64,000 bases of DNA from the NCBI GenBank assembly GCA_914767715.1, contig OU612067.1:16745001-16809000 (forward strand), read 5' to 3'. The position numbers and the translations under genes are program-made. Source of the DNA: Membranipora membranacea. Lineage: Eukaryota; Bryozoa; Gymnolaemata; Cheilostomatida; Membraniporidae. Below are positions 33,015-42,880 of the stretch, one piece after another; the first letter of the stretch is position 1, and each line of letters begins with the position of its first letter. Under the pieces are notes generated by a model that saw only the letters and a list, made by a program, of their open reading frames with translations, did not search any database and was not told the origin of the DNA.

Positions 33015-34587
33015 GCGGGACGCTGCTGATAGTGTATGTGTACTTAATTTTATGAGAACTGCTGTGAGTTTTTCTACAGTGTTTTTTTGAGATCTTATTT
33101 ATAACCAAGGAAAGAAATATGACCCTAGACAAGGAAGCATTGGCTAAAGGAAAGTTCTAAGTTGTCAGCTAGCACCAAATTTTTGCTAGATGAGGTGGGA
33201 GTGAGGTGAGCAAAGTGTTCAGTTAAGTCCCTTGAATACTACATTAAGACTAATGCTGGTTATAGTCTTCTTTCATTGCACCTCCTGTACGTACGGACAT
33301 CATAATGAATGAAATGAACGTTACCTTCCCTAATGGGAGGCTCTGTCTCCACCATCAATAATTCATGCCAAATAGAGCATTGAAAAATTTTGTCATGTAT
33401 ATCTCACATAACATCATCGTAAGTGATAGTGATTGGGCTATATTAAATATATTCTGGGGTCGATGTTTGACATAAAATTGTGATAAGTGATCGTAACGTA
33501 AAATGGGAATAAGAAGCATTATTTGTTGGCATGTTGTTATTTTCTGATTTAGCGTTCAGATTATGAAGGTGAATATTTTTACCATCCAAAATGTTTGCCG
33601 AAATTGAGCATTCAAATGTGTGACAACAAAATTAGACCTGTCTGATTTTTAGTCATGAAGAATCAACTTCTTTTGAGTTATGGCCCCATGACAAGAGGGA
33701 GGACAATCCAAGATAAAGGTCAATAATTGGTATATTTTACAAATTTTACTGAGTTGCGGATAAAACAAAATTCAATGTTCACTTTGATTTTATTTGTTCT
33801 ACTTTGGTTTTCACATAATAGTCATCATTTAAGAAGACAAATTTAATAACCTGTTGGATTTTCATCTGAATTGTATTTTTAAAAAAACATTATCATGGCG
33901 AGGTAGAAAGATTTGTACCCTGGTGTTGGCACTCAACTAGGTCCTATAAATAAAATGACTGTCATGACGAGTGATTGTAATAGCAAGACCGACAATTAAA
34001 GGTGCGGAAGCGTCTTGGTCTGAATTTATGAGCGTTGAGGATGGGATAAACTTGGGTGATTTAAAGATGAAAATTTGAATTTTTTTAGTCAACATAAACT
34101 CCTTAAATTTTACATAAAGGCTGCGTTTTCCAAAAAAATCCTTTAAAATCATTTAAAACAGAAGAAATAGAGCAAGTTAGCAGCGTAACAGTTCTGTAAG
34201 AATTCAGTTCTTTTGAGTTATCATGGGACCACAAACCACAATCCTGTGGCATCAATCGCTGGTAGATTTATTTTGATTCAATTTGCCTGCACTCCAGGTC
34301 CCGGTTATTCTATTGACCTGCTTGTGGTGAGCCTCCAGTGGCGATTGTCGTGGTGAGGGGCACGTGGTGAACAACTTTTAACGCTTGCAAGATGTACTGA
34401 TGCTCGTACTTGTTATTGGGATTGTACCAGTTTTATCAACATCATGCTACAAACTTATCGCATAGAGAAAGGGTATGGTGTGATTCTGGCGGGGCAACAA
34501 CTATTGCAGGCAAAACTGCTTGGAATTGATTGCGATGAACTGCAGCCTGATCTATGAGAAAAAAAAAATACACTGATTCTGAAAAAG
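33015..34587. other. Unit C flank, no clear gene
   Basis: About 33,440-34,560 is diverged homologue of 15,440-16,470 in unit A (GTTATGGCCCC...GACAAGAGGGAGGACAATCC; TTCTGGCGGGGCAACAACTA). Reading frames are interrupted. Bases 33,015-33,420 show nothing recognisable. Confidence 0.55.
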
Positions 34588-34833
34588 ATGTCTCACAGAA
34601 CAGTAAATGAAGTAGCCGCAATGACATCTCTGTCAACTACTGACCACAGTCATGGGCTGTTATCACATTTACTAGAGAGATCAGAGAAGCTTTCACAGAG
34701 ACATTTACATAAGCATTTAGAGGCAGGGCTTGAGATCGATGATTGGTATGACACTGTTAATGAGCTGAGAGAGCTGACCAGACGATATAAGGACTCTGAT
34801 AGCGCTGACAGTGACAGCGATAGTAGCTCATAG
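34588..34833 (+). CDS. Uncharacterised reading frame, copy C, with preserved acidic C-terminus
   Basis: Homologous to the second exon of copies A and B from AMTSLSTTD to HLLERSE. It continues in frame as KLSQRHLHKHLEAGLEIDDW and YDTVNELRELTRRYKD to a Ser/Asp tail and stop. About 345 bp present in A/B between the VNEV and AMTSL segments is missing here, by a deletion at a short GTAGC homology rather than clean splicing. Unit C therefore keeps the ancestral end but lost upstream sequence, while A and B are the reverse. Confidence 0.35.
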   Translation: MSHRTVNEVAAMTSLSTTDHSHGLLSHLLERSEKLSQRHLHKHLEAGLEIDDWYDTVNELRELTRRYKDSDSADSDSDSSS

Positions 34834-34839
34834 TGCTCC

Positions 34840-35960
34840 TAAGAGATTCTGGTCAAATATTGATCTGGCATCATGTTTGGTATCATCCTATAACAGACTC
34901 AAGTCTAATTCTTGTACTAACATTTTTCTTTATATTTATCATTAAAATTAAAATCAAATCAATTTCTGAACTTTGACAATTATATTGGTATTGGTGAATC
35001 TCACAGTTATGGGACAAACGATTGTCAGAAGGCTTAAACTGATATGTATGTGTATCCTAGCACCACTGTGAAGGTGAGTAATAAAACGATAAGGCAGCTC
35101 CCAAACAGCTCAGATTTTGTGACATTCCGCTACTGCTTGTCTTGTACTTTTCCTAGAGGTTTTGGTTAAAGTATGCCTCAAAATCCCAAACAGAGCTGAG
35201 AGAACATTTAAAACGGCTATGTGCAGATTTTTTTCAGTGTTATGTCCAGCAGTTATTGACAGCAACTGCATCCCCCAAATTTATAATAAAATGAGGTTTT
35301 TCAACGCCTAACCTGAATGTATTATGCGTTTATCTCTCTGTCCAATAGGTTTAGGCCAGCTGTGATTTGAAGCTTTCTTTGTGTCTCGACATACTGTGGC
35401 GACCAATGCAAAAAGCCTGAAAATTCTACCGATACCCTTGACCCCATCGCTATCGTGATCTTAACTGATATTGTGACTATTTGGACACTATGCTCACATA
35501 ATTGATTATGGAATATTGAAATGTTTATGTGGTAATCAAGAGATGACAACACCTAGATATATCGATGCACGTCTTTAATATGGTGTCTTTACTTAAAAGG
35601 CCCCCTCCTACAAAATTCTTCAAAGGCATAATATTCCTCTGGTGTCTGGCTGGCCAAACCTAATCTTATGCCGACTTCAACCATACTGTTTAAATGCCAA
35701 GTATATTCATATATATTCAAGTATATTCATGTATATGTTGGTGATGAAATAGTTTATTGCATTACGATCAAGTTGTTTAGAAAACCTGCATATCTATCGT
35801 TTGAATATACGTATATGTACTTGCATGCTAATACTCTCTTCAATCTAGAGGTGATTATATTATTATGGTGACAGCATATCGCTTATGGTTAAATTATCTT
35901 ATAGGCTGTATGTATATATATGGTTGTACTCAGCAATCACTCTAAACTTTCAAGAATTTA
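34840..35960. other. Intergenic DNA downstream of lectin gene C, no gene seen
   Basis: AT-rich, with short TATATTCA tandem traces near 35,700-35,740. No homology to units A or B was noticed and no supported coding frame is present. Confidence 0.5.
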
Positions 35961-35963
35961 TTA
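35959..35963 (-). terminator. Polyadenylation signal overlapping the stop codon of lectin gene C
   Basis: Stop TAA at 35,963-35,961 continues as TAATAAATTC, as in genes A and B. Confidence 0.45.
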
Positions 35964-38900
35964 CTCATACACTTCTAACTCGACAAAGCAGAACCAGCCA
36001 CTTGATCTCTTCAGAGTCCTCACATATCTGCCTGTGATTGGCTGAGTACAGGTGAAGATTTCTGGTCTGACTGTTGGGGTGCTTGGTCTGTAGTTACATA
36101 GTGAGGCAGGATTGTCAAATCCATCCAGTGTGGGGGCAACTCTAAACTCCAGATCAGCTACTTGACGGACTGTGAATGGAAGAATATTGATTTTACTGTT
36201 TGCTTTGCTTTCTCCCATACAAGAGTGCTGATAATATTTTGTCATCTGATAAGGAACAAGTCCTCACATGTCTAAAATATTTTGTGGGGTCAGATAATGG
36301 GGCTCCCGCGTATTTTACTGAAGATTGAAGATTGAGTGTTATAAAGTTGAAGAAAAGATTTAGTCAGTTCAAATGAAAAATGAATAAAAGGTTTTAGACT
36401 TGAATTCAGTCCAACAATTTGGAGTTAGTTACTCAGATTACGTGTTTTGGACAAACAACTCCAAACAATAGCAAACTTAAGCTCATCAACCTATCAAAAC
36501 AAAACCAAAACTCAAGCACATGGGTCATTCTAAGCAGTAATGAGTAGATAACACCACGGTCTATTTGTTTTGAAGAATTAAGTCTGAAGATGAGAGTTTT
36601 AAAATTGAAGATTACTCTATTTTCTCTGAAGAAATTGAAGACAGCTTTGTGTGCAGGGAGCTCCGATAATGCACAGCAAAGAAATATTATATAAATACCT
36701 ATCAATATCCTTAATCCACATAACATAATCTCAGCTAGAACAAAAAACCAGCCTACTTACAAAATCTTCCTCCGGGTCTAGCCCAAAGTTTGACCTCTCT
36801 GACTCTGTACTGCTGACCTAGGTCGATAGTGATGAAAGCATTAGACTGCAAAAAAAGAAAAACATGATGACTCTTCAACATGACTGGTATACAGTCATAG
36901 AGTTTTAATTTTTCATAGAATATATAATTTAATAACCCTATGTGCTGCACACCATCTTTTCCTGGGCTGTATTCTCGAGCTGACTTTTATTCGATATCAT
37001 CAGTAATGAGATCAGGCAGCTAGGAAAGAGAACGGTTTAGATACTATTGTAAGGATGAGCCGGGGCTGCAGCGCCTTTAAGGTTACAATACTATTGTAAG
37101 GATGAGCCGGGGCTGCAGCGCCTATAAGATACTATTGTAAAGATGAGCCGGGGCTGCCGGGGCTGCAGCGCCTATAAGACAATGTTTACTCTCCCCTCTT
37201 ACTCTCACAATCATTGGTTTTTACAAAATCAGAACGGCTTTTTAATAAAGCATGTAATAAATGTCCAAGTGACTTGATCGGCACATAAATTTGATATATA
37301 TATATCTGAAGGAGTTTGATAATAGAAACGAAAGACAAATGAGTAAGATACAATCCACTTTTGCTCAATGAGGACTTGTCTGAAACTCTGGTCACCTTGG
37401 TTTAAAGTGATTGTAAAGGAACAGGGTTCTTGGTATCATTTTTGAGCTTGAAATGAGATTAAGACAGCTATCACACATGCATTTGCATGAAAAATAAGTC
37501 TTCAGAGTTACTTGGTCTGGTAGGTTTGGGGTCATAAGTTAACACTATTGAGTTGCCTACTCATGCACAGCCCAACTTGTCCAGGCGATTTGTAATGAGC
37601 CTATTATGGGGGAGATACAGTAATATCAGTGACTATTGTGGTTAGATAACAACTTTTGCAAATACATGACAAAGTCACTCACAAGTCTGTCAATGACATA
37701 AAAGTTCAAATTTAATGAGTTGAGACCGCTAATCAAAACAACCTTCATTTCTGTCATGAGCCCATGTTGATGAAAAGATTAGAAGAACCACTGTACCAAA
37801 GATTATAAATACCGACTGTACTATGACCCATTCCCTGTCCACAGCTTTTCAAGCGAGTGATTTTCATTTCATACCGCTGCGCTAGTTTGCTCTGTTTAAA
37901 TAAGACTACACTGGAGCAATGGATTCTTCCTGCTGACAAAGCCTTGCTTATTTCAGATTTACCTAAAAATGGTCCATACAATGGTTTATGGTTAGTACCA
38001 AATATTGCGATAATATCCAACACTAGCCCCCCAAATAAGATCCATACTGATGAAATAACTCAAAAACTCGACAAATTAATTTCCTATGTGACTGATGAGT
38101 GCTTTGACATAGGTTTTCATATGGCCTGCTGCACTCAGTCAGTAATATTGATAGTCCATGTTTAGATGTGCTGAGTATCCGTGATGCACAGATGGACAAG
38201 ATCTGATGTAAAATAATATAGAAAGTTTCTCAGGGTATTCCACTGCTTACACGATTATCAATACTCCTCTCTTTAGGAGGCAGTCAAATTCATTTACATT
38301 TTTCATCACCGTCAAGTCCGAAATAACTAGATGACAATTTTATTTACTTCGATTTACTTTGTGACTTGTAAATTCCAGTTTTTGATGTAAACAACAAAGT
38401 TTACCCGAGAAAATCTTGTGAGTCCAAACATCAGAATATTTGCAAAAATTGTTGTAAAGATTCTCAAAACTTCAAATCACTCAGTATTAATCATCGCATG
38501 CTTTGGATTTTAACATCATCCTAATACCTGAAATGTCGAGATTTAAAAACAAATTATTTTAGATTTTTGTGCAAATTAGAAAGACATTCAGTCTACATGT
38601 GTAAATTTTGTATCTTCCATTGAAATTCTATTGAAAGCCACTAATCATAAAGCATAACGGCTGAAGACAGAGTTTGATTGGAATGTCATATCTTAGTATT
38701 TATAATTCAATACAATCCATGTAGCCACAATCTCATTTATTCATCAAATAAATATAAACAAAACCTTGAAATACTTTAGCGATGTATTGATCTGCCTTAA
38801 TATTGCCAATTTCTATCTCGAGCAGTAACCATGGTTAACAGAAAATGTTGTATCTGTCAAAGCACTGTGGGTTATTTCAAGTGGCCGAAATCATACAGAT

Positions 38901-40647
38901 TTAAACTTGAGTGGTGTGACTACCTCAGGAACATTTTCCCTATGATAATCACATGGACTCGACGTCGATTTGCTACAATTGCCTCGTGAATGATATTCAA
39001 TCTCGCTCTCACTGGATCTGTTAATCTCCCTATAATTTTCACTCTCGCTGTCGGATGAGCTAGAGTTGTAATTTGCTGTGCTTGATTTCGATCGATCGTT
39101 TGCTTTGTCATTCAATTATGAAATTTTATATACTATCCCATTTTACCAGCTAAGCCACATAACATGGGACATATTAACTTTGCATTGTATTCACTCATTC
39201 ATTCAATAGATAAATTCTGTGTGGTTTAAAATTGTATGCAGGGAATATCAAAACCACTGTGTATCAAAACCACTGTGTCATAACAAAAAGTCTTATTTAC
39301 GAGATACTGTATATTCCCATTATAATCTAAGGTACTAAAAAGGTACTATTTTCTACAAGTGATCACAACTCCAAAGGAGAAAAATAGTACCTTTTTAGTA
39401 CCTTCTCATCCCAACTTTGAGTGAAAATAATTCTTAACTGGGCCACAGGCTGCTTTTGCACATAGCATAATGTTCCAAACTAGACTGAGAGCTCTAGAAT
39501 GATACCAAAAACCTGTTCCCTTTACAAGCACTTTAAGTGAAAATTGAGATAAGAATGAATGACATCACATATTTTGACTTATTATAAAAACACAGCACAA
39601 CCCCACAGCATGAGCTGCCTGTTCATAAAATTCAAATTTACCTGATTGCTGCAGAAGCTGTTGGCAGTTGTACCATTTTCTGCTATGCCATCCACAATGT
39701 TATCAGGGCCATAGCCTACCCAGTCATAACTTTGTGAGTTTGCTGCAATCTCTTTTCCTGTCAATTAAATTTCATGTTCGAATGTCTGAAAGCAGAATAA
39801 TATATTTCCTAACATCGTCAAATATCTGCATGCTAGGGATTCGCTGATAATTTGATATTATTAGCGAAGGACTTTATCAAAGATTGGATGTGGTGCTAAA
39901 GAAGTTCCAAGTTCGCCATTGTCCTGTAACCTTTTTTCTTGTTCGTAAAACACAATACATGTACACAAGACATTTATGCTCAATTCTGAGAAAAGCACAC
40001 TAGAGATGTGAGTGTCATCTAAATGGTCACTATAAAAATCAACTCACATTCAAATTGCTTTTTGATTAAAAAAAAATGCTACTGTTTACACAATTTCAAA
40101 TGCAAGCTTGGATGTTCCTTTATCTCACCTAGAGCCACATTGACAGGCATTCTGCATTCTAGTAGCAAAGTTGTCAGCTCCTCATAAAACCTCATCTCTA
40201 CCTCTAGCTGTGTGTCAGTTCTCTCGTCGGCGGCTGGTTCTCGTCTGCTCTTGACTGAACGCTCAGACAGGCAGTTCTCATTGATCAACATGTCGTGTAG
40301 TATGTTGTTTCTGGACTTGTACTGCTCAAGCTGTCTCTCTGGTGTCCCGGTGTATAGTGATGCTTTCACCATGATCAGTGTGCATGCGCCATAGATAACT
40401 AGCAGCATTTTCTGAAAAATACAATATACATAATATATTTATATATTTTTTAATAGCATAATTAATAATTACATGGTCGAATAATGTATATGCAATTACA
40501 ACAGGTGCTTTACACACAAAAACACCTACACCCTGATGTAAATGCAATGTGTATATTTAAAAGAGCAAAATAGTTATTTGTAAATTGAACAACAATCTTG
40601 TAGAATCAAGCGTATATTGTTTTGTTTCTTACCTTGGCTTGGAACAT
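35961..40647 (-). CDS. Secreted F-type-lectin-like protein without mucin stalk, gene C
   Basis: Exons 40,647-40,633 (five codons, ATG TTC CAA GCC AAG); 40,411-40,129; 39,757-39,642; 36,845-36,761; 36,169-35,961. The frame is continuous: 235 residues. A signal peptide starts at either MFQAKK or the second Met (MLLVIYGACTLIM). The N-terminal helical region is recognisable (LEQYKSRNNILHDMLINENC ... LLLECRMPVNVALG), but the Thr/Pro stalk of A and B is absent and the FTP domain follows directly. The domain reads EIAANSQSYDWVGYGPDN, SNAFITIDLGQQYRVREVKL and TCTQPITGRYVRTLKR, ending SGWFCFVELEVYE. The mini first exon lies about 95 nt downstream of a TATATAAAG box. This is the most compact and best-supported gene model of the three. 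Confidence 0.85.
36300..36664. mobile_element. 365-bp insertion in intron 3 of lectin gene C (7-bp duplication)
   Basis: GATAATG occurs at 36,293-36,299 and again at 36,665-36,671. Unit A has a single GATAATG (17,579-17,585) with no insert. The ends are GGGCTCCC and GGGAGCTCC, a short imperfect inverted repeat. No coding capacity. Superfamily not identified. Confidence 0.7.
37041..37178. repeat. Three-unit tandem repeat in intron 2 of lectin gene C
   Basis: Three copies of ATACTATTGTAAGGATGAGC followed by CGGGGCTGCAGCGCCT, unit about 42-47 bp. The third copy has a further internal duplication of CCGGGGCTG. It is GC-rich compared with its surroundings. Confidence 0.85.
38831..38989 (+). other. 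Short THAP-like reading frame, 52 codons (tentative)
   Basis: ATG opens MVNRKCCICQSTVG, then FKWPKSYRFKLEWCDYLRN, ending at TGA. The Cys-x2-Cys start, the Pro in a WPK context and the Arg...Trp spacing resemble the first half of a THAP zinc-finger domain. The C-terminal Cys-His pair is missing, so it would have to be one exon or a relic of a P-element-like transposase. It lies within intron 2 of lectin gene C on the opposite strand. Confidence 0.2.
39329..39404. repeat. 76-bp hairpin repeat (MITE-like)
   Basis: Arms of about 26 bp, AAGGTACTAAAAAGGTACTA and its complement, around a loop of about 23 bp. Each arm itself contains GGTACTA twice. Present in intron 2 of lectin gene C. Confidence 0.75.
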
Positions 40648-40739
40648 CTGTGATTCAAAAAGGAGCTGTTGAATGATAAGGACTAGGACTGTGACTTTTA
40701 AATTCTCAAAAGGAATGGATAAATAGACATATAACAATT

Positions 40740-40748
40740 CTTTATATA
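40740..40748 (-). promoter_or_regulatory. TATA box of lectin gene C
   Basis: TATATAAAG on the - strand, ending about 93 nt before the ATG of the mini first exon at 40,647. This predicts transcription from about 40,710-40,715 and a 5'UTR of about 65 nt. Confidence 0.6.
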
Positions 40749-40759
40749 CACTGGAAACT

Positions 40760-41749
40760 AAGCGAAGTGAATGTATTATTGTTGTTGTTCATGGGTATCA
40801 TTGGTGTAAATGTGGAGGCGTGTGATTGGACATTGAAGGTATAGCAGCGGCACAAAGCAAATATGTTGTTTTATATCATTGGAATGCTCTCAACACCACA
40901 ATCCTGTAAAACTTACTTTTAATTGTGTCACTTCATATGACGCGATATCCCCTCATAAGTCATCAAGATGCAACCTTGATGTTATATTAACTTTTGAACT
41001 GTTGGTGAGAGAATCATATTTTATTCAGCATTCAAACCTATATTTGGTCAAGAATACACTTGACTACAAGATTTTTATTCTAGGGTGAATTCTCATTGGT
41101 ATTTCGAAATTTGGACACCATAACTACATTTTAGTGAAATAGGCATGCACCAACCTATAATCAGCTAAAACTGGCTCTTTGGAGGTATTGAAAATCGTTC
41201 ACCTTGCCATGACAAGTGTAATCGACTAAGATTATGCTTCTGATATCATGTGAGAAGAAAAATAATTCCTTAAAACATTTCTTCTGAAGATCTGAGTGAA
41301 GCCAAACTATGGTAGTCTTTATTTTGTTTTTCTTGTTCCGACATGATAGCCATAAAAATAGTCCCAATGCCTAGACATGTTCAAGCACACCTTGACAATA
41401 TTTAAGTTGCTCCTCAAAATTTGAGGCTCAAATACATTTGGGGTACCGAACGTTTTCTCAAAGTGTTATTATTTTTTGCATAAATTCACCAGTTTTGGAC
41501 ATCAGTCTCGAAAACCATTGTTTAAGAGAAGATGTACTTCCACATATTTGTAAGCAATCAGATATATTGCCTTCAGGGAAAACAAAGTATGTAGCAAGCG
41601 TGTCAGATTTTTGGCCTAGCTCAGAGAGATAATGTAGCCTATATTTTTATTCTGATTATGTGCTGCCATTAATTAGTAGTGATCAGTTTGCATACACAAA
41701 ATGTCCAAGTGTACCACCGATGCTTTCATGACCTCTGTAGATGAATGGA
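40760..41749. other. Intergenic DNA, no gene seen
   Basis: No supported coding frame, repeat or RNA gene was recognised between the lectin C promoter and the LINE relic. Confidence 0.5.
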
Positions 41750-42880
41750 CTGAAATGAAAAGATCAACCAATTGCCAAATCCATCCCAGTGGTTTTTTGG
41801 ACATGTCAAAGGCATTTAACGGGATGGACAAATCAAAACTAATAAAGAAGCTGGCTTAGTGCTGTACCAACAAGAATCTAGTGTCTAGTGTACATAACTT
41901 TCTCTGAGAGCGCACACAGCGTGTTCAGCTTGGCTCACATACCAGCTCGACCCTGAAGACATGGCACTCCACAAGGCACGCTATTGTAGGTCCCTCTTCT
42001 GGCTGCTATACATAGATTCTCTGAAAACTACCTCATCCTCAACGATTAAATACGCTGATGATCTGGCGCTCATGCTGAATTGCAGAAGATAACTACTATC
42101 AGTGAGGTGACAGCTGGTGTGATCAGCACAATATGATTGCAAATCGATGGATATAATGTAATATTCACAACCACCACGTACCACCGCCCGATCATTGCAA
42201 GGGGAGACAATAACTGCTGAAGATACTACAAAATTTCTTGGTGTGACTACTGACAAGCATCTCACTTTCAAGCAATATGAGGACAACAAAGCATAAAAGA
42301 CCAGAAAACTTACATACACCGTGCTATCCTGAAGAGATCAGGCAGCCCTTTCAATCTACTGAGAAACCTTTATATCGCATGTATACAACCAACCATACTT
42401 TATGCAGTGCCAGCATGGTTCTCCATAACAACTCAAACTCAGAGGCTAAGGTAGTCTAAGTGCTCAGACTCCAAGGCGCAGGGAGTTACTTGCGCAAGCT
42501 ATCAAAGTTTGATAGCTTGCGCAAATAACTCCCTGCGCCTTGGAGTCTGAGCACTTAGACTAAGGCTAAGGGTGGAAAAAATCAGAAAACTTGGCTTTGA
42601 AAATCATCAAGCCAGGCACAACCTACTATATTGATAGGGTGGCGCGCTGTAACATAACACCTATATTAGACCTTATGCGGCAGCAATACCAAAAGTAAAC
42701 TCCTAACATCAACACAAACGGTAACCATAGTCTGCATGAACTGATCCAAAGGCACAAACCATCATTTTCAGCGCGCATCAAAAAGCCCCAAACCAGAACT
42801 CAACTCAGGGCGAACTCCCCTCTGATCCATTTCCGGACATTTTCATTTTACTTTGACACTCTCTCCATTTTTTTATACCA
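41750..42880 (+). pseudogene. Older LINE reverse-transcriptase relic of a second family
   Basis: Frame-broken remains of an RT C-terminal half: FLDMSKAFNGMDKSKLIKKL at about 41,793 (motif A), KYADDLALMLNCRR at about 42,047 (motif C), KFLGVTTDKHLTFKQ at about 42,229, then LRNLYIACIQPTILYAVPAW at about 42,360. It continues past an inserted palindromic MITE to about 42,880 with scattered recognisable segments. Many stops and shifts make it inactive. It is not the same family as copies A and B. Confidence 0.8.
42452..42562. mobile_element. 111-bp palindromic MITE, copy 2, inserted in the LINE relic
   Basis: Same arms as 25,539-25,622 but with a longer centre (GCTATCAAAGTTTGATAGC). Exact 9-bp flanking duplication AGGCTAAGG at 42,443-42,451 and 42,563-42,571. 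It interrupts the LINE frame after TQTQRLR. Confidence 0.9.

Noticed and set aside
37857-38165. 102-codon + strand frame in lectin C intron 2
   Set aside because: No recognisable domain, no paralogous support and no clear splice or promoter context. Left unannotated.
38891-39115. Ser/Glu-rich - strand frame
   Set aside because: Low-complexity, overlaps the tentative THAP-like frame, and no homologous copy in the other units.
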